From NCBI GenBank assembly GCA_964006375.1, contig OZ023264.1, positions 11,232,225 to 11,296,224 on the forward strand: 64,000 bases of DNA, read 5' to 3'. The stretch comes from Tillus elongatus. Lineage: Eukaryota > Arthropoda > Insecta > Coleoptera > Cleridae. This document shows positions 1-11,810 of this stretch, in pieces (within the stretch, counting starts at the first letter, position 1; each line of letters opens with the position of its first letter). The notes beneath the pieces are model-generated. The model had not been told where the DNA came from. It made no database searches and was given only the letters and a program-made list of their open reading frames with translations. The translations under genes and the position numbers were made by a program.

Positions 1-70
<70 letters not shown>
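1..70. repeat. (TA)n microsatellite at window edge
   Basis: Uninterrupted AT dinucleotides run from the first base of the window to position 70. The tract continues off the left edge, so its full length is unknown. Similar tracts elsewhere in the window sit in the core of a dispersed element family, but no flanking family sequence is visible here. Confidence 0.95.
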
Positions 71-74
<4 letters not shown>

Positions 75-498
75 CATAATTAGTTCTCGGGTTACACCGC
101 GTCCAGAATTTATGAAAACTCGACGTTTCGGCTCCTGTTTTGGAGCCATTTTCAAGAGGTAAAGGAAATATGTAAGGACACTCTAAGGCCTCAATCTGCC
201 TACTCCTTAAAGCGGTGAACAAAGGTGGGTTGGGTTGTTGTAGCTCGATTACGGGGCCTCAATCTGCCTACTCCCCAAATCTCGCCAGAGATCGTCTGTG
301 AGGTCTCAGTGTGTTCAACCCTAGGCCTCAGAGAGATCTGACCGTGACCAGAGCCCCCCACTTAATTGACAGTGACCCCACTATTTTCACTGATAACGAA
401 GCAGGTAGACGGAACGACATATATAAGACAAGACTTGCAACGAACTGCCAGATCTCTCTGAGGCCTAGGGTTAAACACACTGAGACCTCACAGACGAT
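71..498. repeat. Unclassified repeat with a 50-bp inverted repeat
   Basis: Bases 291-340 and 449-498 are inverted copies of each other with about one mismatch, around a ~108-bp spacer. A 19-20-bp phrase (GGCCTCAATCTGCCTACTCC) occurs twice, near 183 and 256. Near 121 there is a short stem (CGGCTCC...GGAGCC) followed by TTTTCAAGAGG, a layout seen at the ends of some Penelope-like and non-LTR elements. No coding potential is visible. It abuts the RT relic at 499. Confidence 0.5.
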
Positions 499-1240
499 AA
501 TCTGAGGTCGTCGGCATACATCAAAATATTACAGAATTAAAGACAAGTATTTATATCATTAACGTATACCAGAATTAATAGTGGCCCAAGGTGGGATCCT
601 TGAGGTACACCTGATGGTAATTCGTAAATGATACATTCATAACCTAATACGGATATAAACTGAGATCTATTTCTAACATACGAACTGACCCAACGCAGGA
701 GAACTCCATCCACACCGATCCCCTCCAGCCTTCTCAACAAAATGCTATGATTAATTTTATCAATGGCCTTGGAAAAATCGGTGTACACAGCATCCACCTG
801 CTTTTCTGTTTCTAAAGATCTTAATAGAGATTCTGTATATGAAGTTAAGTTGGTGTCAACCGACCTGCCTCTATAAAAACCATGTTGCTCTGGAATAATT
901 GTATGTTTGACAAATTCAAAAAGCTTTACATATACTTGGGATTTAAGCAATTTTCCAAATACATCTAAGATACTGATCAGGCGATAATTTTTAATAAATT
1001 TCCTAGGACCACTCTTATGTATAGGAATGCCCGAGGCAGTCTTCCATTTTATAGGATAAATTCCAGAATGCAGAGATCTATTAAAAATCAACATCAAGGG
1101 TTCTAACAGAGAATCGCCACATCTCTTTACAAAAAATGGCGTCAATCCGTCAGGTCCAGCACCCTTTTTATCATCAAGCCCTGCCAAATAATCCAGTATC
1201 TACTCGGCAGTAATATAAATGCTGGATCAATGCCCTTCTA
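499..1240 (-). pseudogene. Jockey-like non-LTR retrotransposon, RT fragment
   Basis: The minus strand encodes the middle of a non-LTR reverse transcriptase. Visible motifs are DDKKGAGPDGLTP at the start of the fingers, a GFYRGRSVDTNL segment, motif A with its catalytic aspartate (DFSKAIDKINHS), and the PSGVPQGSHLGP motif. The open frame at 537-1187 ends before the active-site box, but a frameshift leads into MYADDLRLS at about 505-525, so the YADD box is still recognisable. Upstream, an in-frame stop interrupts ITAE*ILDYLAG. Endonuclease, thumb and 3' UTR are absent. It is a dead fragment, with clade assigned from motif style only. Confidence 0.85.
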
Positions 1241-1624
1241 TACAAAACCAACCAACTATCTTTTTATGGTGACTTTCACTAGAAAAATCTAGAAGCACAA
1301 AGTTTCTCATCACAGTCGCCGATTACTTCTTTAGTGCTAAACATAGTGTAAAATTAAAAATGACTTCATCTACTATACGCCTCATATTTAATTCCACTGA
1401 TTGCAGAATTTTCCGTTGCATGCAAAATCAAAGTCGCCTGATAATGAGTTCCTTTGATAATAAACGTTTCAAGACTGAAGCGGATTTCCGTATTCGGTGG
1501 TTGTTTATTTGATACCAGTGAAACCTTTACTTTCAATGATTTCCTTTACGATGTTTTTAATAAGATTAATTGTAATAACCATATTTAAACGAGAATATAA
1601 AACCAGTTTGAAAGAATAGTAGTA
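1241..1624. other. No gene seen
   Basis: AT-rich DNA between the RT relic and the mariner. I see no open frame, repeat or RNA gene. The last bases include the TA duplicated by the mariner (1623-1624). Confidence 0.6.
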
Positions 1625-2916
1625 TACGAGGGCGGATCAATAAGTCCGTGACTTTTGGAATTTCCCGCCCCTTCACAGGAAGGGCAACACTGCTCCTGTC
1701 AACAAGCATCTGTCAGTTGACTCCTGTCAAAATTTCAACAAGCTGCGTAATTTAGTTTGTGTTAGATAGCCATTGGAAGCAGACAACCTCTTGAGTTATA
1801 ACGAAAATGGAAAAAAGTGAATTTCGTGTGCTCATCAAACATTATTTTTTTCGAAAAAAAACATCACTTAAACCAAGGCTAAGCTTGATAAATAGTATGG
1901 GGACTCTGCACCATCAATTTCCATAGTAAAAAAAATGGTTTACTGAATTTCGTTGTGGCCGTACAAGTACACATGACGACGAACGTTCTGGACGCCCAGT
2001 TGAGGGCGCTACACCCGAAACAATTGAAAATATTCACGATATGGTGTTGACTGATCGGAGATTGAAAATGCGGGAGATTGTGGAAACCATAGGGATATCA
2101 CATGGCTTCGAGTTTGCATGATCACTTGGTATGAGAAAGCTATCCGCAAGATGGGTGCCGCGTTTGCTCACAATCGACCACAAACTTAATCGTGTGACAA
2201 CTTCTAAGAAGTGTTTGGCGTTGTTCAACCGCAATAGGGACGAGTTTTTGCGACGTTTTGTAACCGTGGACGAAACATGGCTTCACCACAACACACCAGA
2301 GACCAAGCAGCAGTCAAAACAGTGGGTTTCTCGGTGCGAATCGGCGCCGAAGAAGGCCAAGGTGGGTTTGTCAGCCAATAGTTCAAGTCATGGCGACCGT
2401 TTTTTGGGATGCACGCGGTATAATCCACACTGATTACCTTCAAAAGGGAAGAACAATCAATGGCGAATGTTATACCAACTTATTGGACCGATTCAATAAC
2501 GATTTGAGGAAAAAACGACCGCATTTGGCCAAGGAAAAAGTTATTTTCCACCAAGACAATGCAAGGGTGCACACAGGTGTAGTCTCCATAGCGAAATTAC
2601 ATAAATTGGGCTACGAATTGCTCCCTCATCTGCCCTATTCTCCGTATTTAGCCCCGAGTGACTATTTTTTGTTTCCAAACTTAAAGAAATGGCTCGGCGG
2701 AAAGAGATTTGACTCCAATGATGAAATCATCTCACAAACAAATACCTATTTTGAGGACCTCGACAAATCTTATTTTTTGGAGGGGATAAAAAAATTGGAG
2801 AAACGTTGGACGAAGTACATAGAGCTCAAAGGAGACTATGTTGAGAAATAAAATGATTTTTTGTCAAAAAATCTGTTTCATTCAAAAAGTGACGGACTTA
2901 TTGATCCGCCCTCGTA
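1625..2916 (+). mobile_element. Mariner transposon (mariner/Tc1 superfamily, D,D34D)
   Basis: The element is about 1.29 kb, the usual mariner size. Its terminal inverted repeats of about 37 bp begin TACGAGGGCGGATCAATAAG and match with three mismatches. It is flanked by the TA target duplication expected of mariners (1623-1624 and 2917-2918). The internal transposase is decayed, so the copy is non-autonomous now, although its ends look well preserved. Confidence 0.95.
1807..2851 (+). pseudogene. Mariner transposase, frameshifted
   Basis: The frame opens with MEKSEFRVLIKHYF at the ATG at 1807 and ends GDYVEK at 2848, about the length of a normal ~345-residue mariner transposase. All three catalytic aspartates can be read: VTVDETW, FHQDNARVH and APSDYFLF. 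The last two are separated by exactly 34 residues, the mariner signature. The reading is broken at least three times: near 1855-1925 (frame loss and a stop), near 2105 (about 10 bases missing) and near 2380 (frame change between the two main open segments). Domain order is helix-turn-helix DNA binding, then DDE catalytic domain. The flanking TIRs confirm identity. Confidence 0.93.
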
Positions 2917-3843
<927 letters not shown>

Positions 3844-4587
3844 TGTTACGTTTTCTCCGGGTTCTGGATAAGTGAGACTTTTAATTTTAACAAAACAACT
3901 TTATTTACACTCTAAATATGGATACAATAAAATTTCTAGAATGTCTCTCTCACAAAACACTTCATTTACTGGCCTTACAATTACTACTCTCAACAAAAGT
4001 CACTAATCTGGTACTACAGTCACTACTCTCTTAACACTTTACACTGCTTCAAGTCACTACCACATTCTCTTACTGAACTGAACTAACTCGGGCTGGCTTA
4101 CTTTCGCTTTTATATACTCGCCGTACCTTCCCCTCCTTTCTAGAGTGTTCCATTCCAGAACGTTCTAGGACCTTCTTTTACTAGAAGGTTCTGTGAATAC
4201 AGATCGGTCCCGTGTGTATACAGGGGGATGTATATACAGGTGATCCAAATGTGGTCACCACTCCTATGTTACACAAGAGGTGTTTCTCGAACTATAAGAT
4301 CTCTCTGCGTATACAGGGTGTAAGGGTTCTCTGCGTATACAGGGTGTATATACAGGGTGTTCGGAATGTGCAGACCTCAGTTATCCGTTCCGACGGGGTA
4401 CAAGTTGGTAACTTCGTTATTTCTGGTCCTAGAGTGTTGAGACTTCGCCTGAGGGGGGTCACCCCAGGCACCCCCAGGGGGGAGTGGGGAGGCGGTGTTG
4501 CCAGATTGTGCAAAAATTCCCAGATGTTGGGGAAATTCTGGAGATGTGGCAACACCGCACCTACGTCTATTGAAGTGCTTTGTAACA
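3844..4587 (-). repeat. Gypsy A 3' LTR
   Basis: A 744-bp direct repeat of 9794-10537, with TG...CA ends (TGTTACG...TTTGTAACA on the plus strand). The short open frames in it are chance frames, since they are shared by both LTRs and resemble no protein. It contains several copies of TATACAGGG between about 4214 and 4360. Confidence 0.96.
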
Positions 4588-4603
4588 CTGCCCCCCTCCT
4601 TAA
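4588..4603 (-). other. Polypurine tract of Gypsy A
   Basis: On the minus strand the bases just before the 3' LTR read AAGGAGGGGGGCAG. This is a purine run in the position where plus-strand synthesis is primed in LTR elements. The same tract occurs in copy B at 46436-46450. Confidence 0.8.
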
Positions 4604-7600
4604 GACTGTTCGTCCCGAACAGTATTTACCGGCCGCCAACTTGGGGGTTCGTTGCCCCGATAGGGACTCAACCTCTCTATGTGAACAACTTTGGGTTTAG
4701 TTCTTGGAGACAGCTGGATTCTGTAGACTAGGTCGTTAATTTTCTTAGTCACCAAGTATGGCCCTTCCCATGGTTTCTGAAGTTTGGGACTGAGGCCCTT
4801 TCTCCTTGTTGGTTGGTACAGCCACACTGCATCACCTTCTTTGAATGTATGGGGTGTTGCTCTGCGATCCAAGCGCATCTTCATCCGGTCACTGCTCAAG
4901 AGGAGCCTATCTCTGACGCATCGGTGTATAGTGCGCAGTCTTCCTTCTAGGTCGGCGACATACTCAGGTAACGTAGCTAGGTCCGCTATGTCCTCGTTCG
5001 GTGGTGGTCTCGTCATGTCGATTGGTAACCGCATCTCTCTGCCGGTCAACATCATGGATGGGGTGTAGCCGGTAGATTCATGCTGAGAGCTTCTGTAAGC
5101 TAGGAGGAACAGAGGTATCAGCTTGTCCCAGTTTCTCTGATTCTCATCGACAAACATAGCAAGGTACTGGTTGATGGTCCTGTTATGCCGTTCTACCATG
5201 CCGTCTGATTGAGGGTGGAGTGGCGTTGTTCTCGTTTTCTTTATGCCTAGCAAGTCCATTAGGCTCTTCCAGACCTCAGATTCGAAATTCCGGCCCTGGT
5301 CAGTGTGAATCTCCAAGGGTACGCCATGCCGTGATATGACATTTTCCATCAGGGCTTCTGCTACGGTCGTTGCCTCTTGGTTGGGGATCGGCGCAACTTC
5401 AGGCCATTTAGAGAAGTAGTCCATCGCCACCATTATGTATCTGTTCCCAGACTCTGTGATGGGAAAAGGCCCTGCGATGTCTACGGCAACTCTCTCCCAC
5501 GGTGTACCTGAGATGTACTGCATCATTTTTCCTCTGGATCGGGTCTTTGGTCCTTTCTTTGAAGCACATTGGTCACACCTTTTGCACCATTCTTCCACGC
5601 TTCTTCGGCAGTTTATCCAATAGAAGCGGTCTCTCACTCTGGCAAGAGTCCTGTTGACCCCAAAGTGGCCTCCACTTCTACTATTGTGTAACTCTTGAAG
5701 AACACTGTTTATGCACTCACTTGGCACAACAGTCTGGTATATACAGTCTCTACCATCGACAGTTTCCCATTTTCGAGTGATCAAGTCATTCTTTAGGCAC
5801 AAGGAGTCCCACTGTAGCCAGTAGCCTTTAACCTCTGCCCCAAGCCGGGACACATCGTGCCACTCAGGTCTTTTCCCCTTTTCGAGCCATTCTCTAATAT
5901 TTTTCAAGTCTGGATCTGTCTTCTGTGCATCTCTGATGTATTCAAGATTTACGTCTGGATCGGTATTATTCTCCTGTTCCGTCACCAGTTGTTTGATCTG
6001 ATGAGTTACTTTGTCGATCTCTTTGTTCTCTTGTCGCTCGCAAAATTTACATTCATGCACTGAACATGGTCTTCTTGACAGGCTGTCTGCATTGGCGTGA
6101 CTTCTTCCTCTTCGATGTTCAATCCGGAAGTCGTAGCTCTGCAGTTTCTCTATCCATCGTGCTATCTGTCCTTCGGGATTTCTAAAGTTCAGAAGCCATT
6201 GCAGAGCAGAGTGATCTGACCTCACGCGGAATGTTCTTCCGTACAGGAAGCTGTGGAAATGTTCGATGGATCTTACAACTGCCAGCAGTTCTTTCCGGGT
6301 TACACAGTAATTCCTTTCGGCTTTTCCGAACGTTTTGCTGAAGTAGCCTATCACAACTTCTTCTCCGGCTTGGAGCTGCGAGAGTACTGCCCCAATGCCA
6401 TACTGGGAAGCATCGGTGTCCAGTATAAACAGTCCTTCGTCCTGAGGATAAGCCAGCACCGGAGCAGTAAGAAGACGATGTTTGAGCTCTCTAAAAGACT
6501 CTTGGCAATCTGGTGACCAGATGAACTCGGCCTTATTTTCAGTCAGGCTATGCAGAGGTTTCGCAATGCTGCTGAAGTACTTAACAAAGCGTCGGTAATA
6601 GCTGCAAAGTCCCAGAAAACTTCTGACCTCATGTTTGTTCTTCGGCACAGGCCAGTCTCTTACTGCCTTTATTTTCTCTGGATCAGTTTCTATCCCTTTC
6701 TCAGAAACGACATGTCCGAGGAAACTCACTTTCTTCTGGAAGAGGACGCATTTCTTGGGATTGAGTTGCAGATTGGCACCTCTCAGCCTGGAGAAAACCT
6801 GCTTCAGATTCGACAGGTGTTCATCGAAAGTCCTTCCAATCACCATGACATCGTCGAGATACACCAGGCATGTTTCCCATGTAAGTCCTCTCAGCACTAA
6901 CTCCATTAGTCGCTCGAAGGTGGCAGGAGCATTACATAAGCCGAATGGCATGACCTTGAATTGGTACAACCCATTCCCGGTTGAAAAAGCAGTCTTCTCC
7001 TTATCGTCTTTATGGAGTTCTACTTGCCAGTAGCCACTTTTCAGGTATAATGTAGAGAACCACTTTGATCCGGCCAAAGTGTTCAAAGTGTCGTCGATCC
7101 GGGGCAGGGGATAACTGTCTTTCTTGGTGACATCATTCAGCTTCCTATAGTCCACGCAAAATCTCATAGTGCCGTCTTTCTTGGTGACCAAAACTACTGG
7201 GGACGACCAAGGACTATTAGACTCCTCAATCACACCATCTTCCAGCATTTCGTTAACCATCGCCTTGATTTCTGATTGCTTGGCAAAAGGCAGTCTTCTC
7301 GGCGGCTGTCTAATTGGTCTTGCGTCGCCAGTATTAATTCTGTGTTGCACTAGACTCGTACGACCTGTGATTTTATCTTGAGCGAAAATATCGGCCTCCT
7401 CCAATACGAACTTCAGGGCCATTTCCAACTCCATGTCGTTCAATTGGCCCCAAGAATTCTTGAACCGCTCTACCATTTCTACTGGCAGTCTTCTGTCTAA
7501 TGCCGTGGGTGTCACCTTTCTTGACAACGTCACTCGGTCAATGGGCTCGCAAGTGGCGATAACCTCACCTTTCTTCAATGTGACCCTGTTAGTTTGCACG

Positions 7601-9735
7601 TTAGCCACTCTTATGGGTATTGTCCTCTTCGGGTCTACTAAGCATCGTGCGACGAGGGCACCATCATGTCTATCTTTTAGGGGCTCCGCTATGAGAGCAG
7701 ACATACCATCAAGTTTCTTCTCTAGTCTGGCTCTGACAATCTTCTCACTGTTACCAGGAATCCGTGTATCCTCGTCGACAATAAGTCTCACCCTGGGATT
7801 AGCTTCGCCTGCTGTTGGAGATAAATACAACTCTTCGTTACCGATTTTCAAGATCTTATTCTGGAAGTCTACTGACAGGACATCGAAATCTTCCATTAAA
7901 TCCAGGCCCAGAATAAATTCGTCGACGATTTCTGCGACGACAGCCCTTACCTGTAGCTCAGTACTGCCCAACCTAATGTAAACAGTGGCCTCTCCATGCA
8001 CGAGTATTCTATCCCCTTTTGCCGTCTGCAACACAGGCTGTTTGTTGGTAGTGAGTGCCGACTTGTTTGGCAACATGTCTGGGCGTACAACGGATCTAGT
8101 GGCGCCAGTATCGATGGTGAAACTACATTGTCTCCCGTCTATGCTACCAGGTATAACGAGGCTCTCGCGGTAGCGTCTGATAGTGGAGACCATGACTTTG
8201 GGGCCCTGGGTCTCGCATGCCACGTGTCGCCCACCTACACTGGCGTCAGGTCGTTTTCCCTGATGGCGCTCCCTGTTGGTGTATTCTTGTCTTCTGCGAG
8301 CCACCTGTTGGGTTTGTGAGCACTGCCTACTTATGTGCCCTTTCCTACCACACTTGTAGCATTCTATGTCTGACCAATCTGCTTTCATCCTACGTGCCCC
8401 AACCGGTGCAGTGAGCTTGCTTATGGCTTCTTTTATCATTTTCATTTCTTGCCTTAGTTCCGCTGTCGTGTCTGCAAAGTCCTCTATCTCCTTCACCTCG
8501 CGCAGCCTGTTGCGTCGAGGTTGAGATGCATTCTTCGCTGCTTCAAATTCCAAGCCATAAATTATGCAGTCCGTAAGTGTTTTCAACCTTCCGAGCCTTA
8601 AAGCTTGTTGCATTTCATTATCAAGTACCCCATCGATGAAGGTCTGGACGGTTATCTGGTTGACAAATTCTTCTGGGGCTTGGGGATATGCCAGTCGCAC
8701 AAGTTTCTCCACTTCGGCACTAAATTCTTGCAGCGTCTCATTTGGCTTCTGGACCCTTGACTTTAGTTGTGTCTGGTAGACCTGGCTCATGTACTTGTTA
8801 CCATATCTCAAATCTAGGGCCTGTATCACTGTTAAGTAGTCTTGCTGTTTCGACTCCGGGATGTTCTGGAGGATTTCTAGGGCTTTACCTCGAAGCGAGA
8901 GAATTAGAGCAGTTGCTGCCTGTTGTTCGCTCCACCCATTGCTGAGAGCTGCCGCCTCAAACTGCCTCCTGTACATGGGCCACGATGTTTCTCCGTCAAA
9001 AGTCGGCGGCTTTAAGGTTCCATGAGGCTGCTGCACGATTGGCATATCTTCTTCCGGTCGATTTTGAACTGGGGACATTCCAGTAACTCCTCTTGGTTGA
9101 GTTCTGTCAGTCTGACCCATCACCTGCTCTGTCAGTTCTCTATGTCTGATTTCTGTGCCTTTCATAATTATCTTCATTTGTTCTTTCAACCCTTCCACTT
9201 CTTCCCATCGTTTATTCAAATCCTCTGTTACATTTTCTACTTTCTTGTCCACATTTTCTACTTTTTTATCCACATTTTCTATTTGTTCGTTGATCTGTTC
9301 AATTTCTTCTTTTACATCGACTCTCATATTGTGGAACATACTTCGAAGCTCTTCTTTATCTTCTTGTCGCCTCTGTTCCTCCTCTTGCCGTCTTCTCTCG
9401 TCTTCGCGTTGCCTCTTGAGGTCTTCTTTATCTTCTTGTCGCCGTTGTTCGTCTTCTTTGCGTCGTCTTCTTTCATCTTCTTGTCGCCGTTGTTCGTCTT
9501 CTTCGCGTTGCCTCTTGAGGTCTTCTTTATCTTCTTGCCGCCGTCGTTCGTCTTCTTCGCGTTGCCTCTTGAGGTCTTCTTTATCTTCTTGCCGCCGTCG
9601 TTCGTCTTCTTCGCGCCGTCTTCTTTCTTCTTCTTGTCGTCTTCTCTCGTCTTCTTCGCGTTGTCTTTTCAGTAAGTCCATCAACTCTTTGATTTCAGCC
9701 ATCTTGTCGTAGTCAGTCGATCTGGTGTTTACCAT
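4600..9735 (-). CDS. Gag-Pol polyprotein of Gypsy copy A (1711 aa)
   Basis: A single frame encodes structural and replication proteins of a retrotransposon. Domains in order: a charged E/R/Q coiled coil (about 1-220) built from short repeats; a Gag capsid-like region (about 240-400); a CCHC zinc knuckle (CYKCGRKGHISRQC, about 456-469); an aspartic protease (DTGAT, about 541); reverse transcriptase with the YLDD box near 958; RNase H starting FILDTDAS near 1100; an integrase HHCC zinc domain (about 1350-1390); the integrase core with a D-D35-E triad (VAVDIAGPF, HTDQGRNF, VERHNRT, about 1417-1513); and a GPY/F module (WEGPYLV, about 1660). RT motif A reads FSTLYLKSGYWQ, where copy B and the family have aspartate in place of tyrosine, so RT should be inactive. 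The start MVNTRSTDYD is shared with copy B. Confidence 0.96.
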   Translation of the reverse strand: MVNTRSTDYDKMAEIKELMDLLKRQREEDERRRQEEERRRREEDERRRQEDKEDLKRQREEDERRRQEDKEDLKRQREEDEQRRQEDERRRRKEDEQRRQEDKEDLKRQREDERRRQEEEQRRQEDKEELRSMFHNMRVDVKEEIEQINEQIENVDKKVENVDKKVENVTEDLNKRWEEVEGLKEQMKIIMKGTEIRHRELTEQVMGQTDRTQPRGVTGMSPVQNRPEEDMPIVQQPHGTLKPPTFDGETSWPMYRRQFEAAALSNGWSEQQAATALILSLRGKALEILQNIPESKQQDYLTVIQALDLRYGNKYMSQVYQTQLKSRVQKPNETLQEFSAEVEKLVRLAYPQAPEEFVNQITVQTFIDGVLDNEMQQALRLGRLKTLTDCIIYGLEFEAAKNASQPRRNRLREVKEIEDFADTTAELRQEMKMIKEAISKLTAPVGARRMKADWSDIECYKCGRKGHISRQCSQTQQVARRRQEYTNRERHQGKRPDASVGGRHVACETQGPKVMVSTIRRYRESLVIPGSIDGRQCSFTIDTGATRSVVRPDMLPNKSALTTNKQPVLQTAKGDRILVHGEATVYIRLGSTELQVRAVVAEIVDEFILGLDLMEDFDVLSVDFQNKILKIGNEELYLSPTAGEANPRVRLIVDEDTRIPGNSEKIVRARLEKKLDGMSALIAEPLKDRHDGALVARCLVDPKRTIPIRVANVQTNRVTLKKGEVIATCEPIDRVTLSRKVTPTALDRRLPVEMVERFKNSWGQLNDMELEMALKFVLEEADIFAQDKITGRTSLVQHRINTGDARPIRQPPRRLPFAKQSEIKAMVNEMLEDGVIEESNSPWSSPVVLVTKKDGTMRFCVDYRKLNDVTKKDSYPLPRIDDTLNTLAGSKWFSTLYLKSGYWQVELHKDDKEKTAFSTGNGLYQFKVMPFGLCNAPATFERLMELVLRGLTWETCLVYLDDVMVIGRTFDEHLSNLKQVFSRLRGANLQLNPKKCVLFQKKVSFLGHVVSEKGIETDPEKIKAVRDWPVPKNKHEVRSFLGLCSYYRRFVKYFSSIAKPLHSLTENKAEFIWSPDCQESFRELKHRLLTAPVLAYPQDEGLFILDTDASQYGIGAVLSQLQAGEEVVIGYFSKTFGKAERNYCVTRKELLAVVRSIEHFHSFLYGRTFRVRSDHSALQWLLNFRNPEGQIARWIEKLQSYDFRIEHRRGRSHANADSLSRRPCSVHECKFCERQENKEIDKVTHQIKQLVTEQENNTDPDVNLEYIRDAQKTDPDLKNIREWLEKGKRPEWHDVSRLGAEVKGYWLQWDSLCLKNDLITRKWETVDGRDCIYQTVVPSECINSVLQELHNSRSGGHFGVNRTLARVRDRFYWINCRRSVEEWCKRCDQCASKKGPKTRSRGKMMQYISGTPWERVAVDIAGPFPITESGNRYIMVAMDYFSKWPEVAPIPNQEATTVAEALMENVISRHGVPLEIHTDQGRNFESEVWKSLMDLLGIKKTRTTPLHPQSDGMVERHNRTINQYLAMFVDENQRNWDKLIPLFLLAYRSSQHESTGYTPSMMLTGREMRLPIDMTRPPPNEDIADLATLPEYVADLEGRLRTIHRCVRDRLLLSSDRMKMRLDRRATPHTFKEGDAVWLYQPTRRKGLSPKLQKPWEGPYLVTKKINDLVYRIQLSPRTKPKVVHIERLSPYRGNEPPSWRPVNTVRDEQS

Positions 9736-9773
9736 TTACAACTAGATTAATTGTTCACTTCTTCACTCACTTA

Positions 9774-9790
9774 TCCCACTTCTGACACCA
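9774..9790 (-). other. Primer-binding site of Gypsy A
   Basis: Three bases inside the 5' LTR the minus strand reads TGGTGTCAGAAGTGGGA, starting with TGG as tRNA-primed sites do. Copy B has the same site with a two-base insertion (GTGTGGGA). I cannot name the tRNA with confidence. Confidence 0.75.
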
Positions 9791-9793
9791 AAT

Positions 9794-10537
9794 TGTTACG
9801 TTTTCTCCGGGTTCTGGATAAGTGAGACTTTTAATTTTAACAAAACAACTTTATTTACACTCTAAATATGGATACAATAAAATTTCTAGAATGTCTCTCT
9901 CACAAAACACTTCATTTACTGGCCTTACAATTACTACTCTCAACAAAAGTCACTAATCTGGTACTACAGTCACTACTCTCTTAACACTTTACACTGCTTC
10001 AAGTCACTACCACATTCTCTTACTGAACTGAACTAACTCGGGCTGGCTTACTTTCGCTTTTATATACTCGCCGTACCTTCCCCTCCTTTCTAGAGTGTTC
10101 CATTCCAGAACGTTCTAGGACCTTCTTTTACTAGAAGGTTCTGTGAATACAGATCGGTCCCGTGTGTATACAGGGGGATGTATATACAGGTGATCCAAAT
10201 GTGGTCACCACTCCTATGTTACACAAGAGGTGTTTCTCGAACTATAAGATCTCTCTGCGTATACAGGGTGTAAGGGTTCTCTGCGTATACAGGGTGTATA
10301 TACAGGGTGTTCGGAATGTGCAGACCTCAGTTATCCGTTCCGACGGGGTACAAGTTGGTAACTTCGTTATTTCTGGTCCTAGAGTGTTGAGACTTCGCCT
10401 GAGGGGGGTCACCCCAGGCACCCCCAGGGGGGAGTGGGGAGGCGGTGTTGCCAGATTGTGCAAAAATTCCCAGATGTTGGGGAAATTCTGGAGATGTGGC
10501 AACACCGCACCTACGTCTATTGAAGTGCTTTGTAACA
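9794..10537 (-). repeat. Gypsy A 5' LTR
   Basis: This is the upstream LTR in element orientation (744 bp). It carries a TATA-box-like GTATATAAAAGC (plus-strand complement at 10057-10067) and an AATAAA polyadenylation signal (complement at 9850-9855), in the order expected for U3-R-U5. It is followed by the ATAG duplication at 10538-10541. Confidence 0.95.
10057..10067 (-). promoter_or_regulatory. TATA box of the Gypsy A LTR
   Basis: The minus strand reads GTATATAAAAG in the middle of the 5' LTR, about 200 bases before the AATAAA signal. The same motif is kept in all four Gypsy LTRs of the window, which fits a conserved core promoter. Confidence 0.6.
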
Positions 10538-11385
<848 letters not shown>

Positions 11386-11724
11386 AGCATATTTGGCATT
11401 AAACTATACAGACAAACAATAAACTTCTGCCTATAAAAACTCCCTTGAAACATGTACACTTCTAAACAAAACCCATTAGTATTTTTGTAAATGTCGCTTT
11501 AAATTTTGCTTCAATTACAGCTTCTTAACACACCTTTATCTTCTTTTCACCAATATTTCTGCAGGCAGTTTTAACATCTATCTTCAATTATCATTATTTT
11601 TTAGTGAATTTTCTTTAAAAAAATTCAGTAATGAGGAGATCCCGACTTTTGAAAAAATTTCTTCAAATGAGCGCTATTTAGGACCCCTGGAACCCAAATC
11701 CGAGGTCGGTTTCAGACTTTATAT

Positions 11725-11810
<86 letters not shown>

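Larger units (their letters stand above)
3844..10537 (-). mobile_element. Ty3/Gypsy LTR retrotransposon, copy A
   Basis: This is a complete 6.69-kb element on the minus strand with 744-bp LTRs that appear identical by eye, flanked by a 4-bp ATAG duplication (3840-3843 and 10538-10541). In element order it has the 5' LTR, a primer-binding site, one long gag-pol frame, a polypurine tract and the 3' LTR. There is no envelope gene. Matching LTRs imply recent insertion. The polyprotein is open throughout, but a catalytic residue of the reverse transcriptase is replaced, so the copy is probably not autonomous. Confidence 0.96.

Noticed and set aside
4212..4700. Open frames within the Gypsy LTRs
   Set aside because: LTR sequence with low-complexity translation and no domain; the frames end at LTR borders or run into antisense pol.
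4784..9712. Plus-strand open frames across Gypsy A (and the equivalent ones in Gypsy B)
   Set aside because: They are antisense to the gag-pol gene. Their presence in both copies follows from conservation of the minus-strand protein.
3844..10537. Envelope gene in the Gypsy elements (errantivirus)
   Set aside because: After integrase and the GPY/F module the frame ends at the polypurine tract; no third frame exists in either copy.
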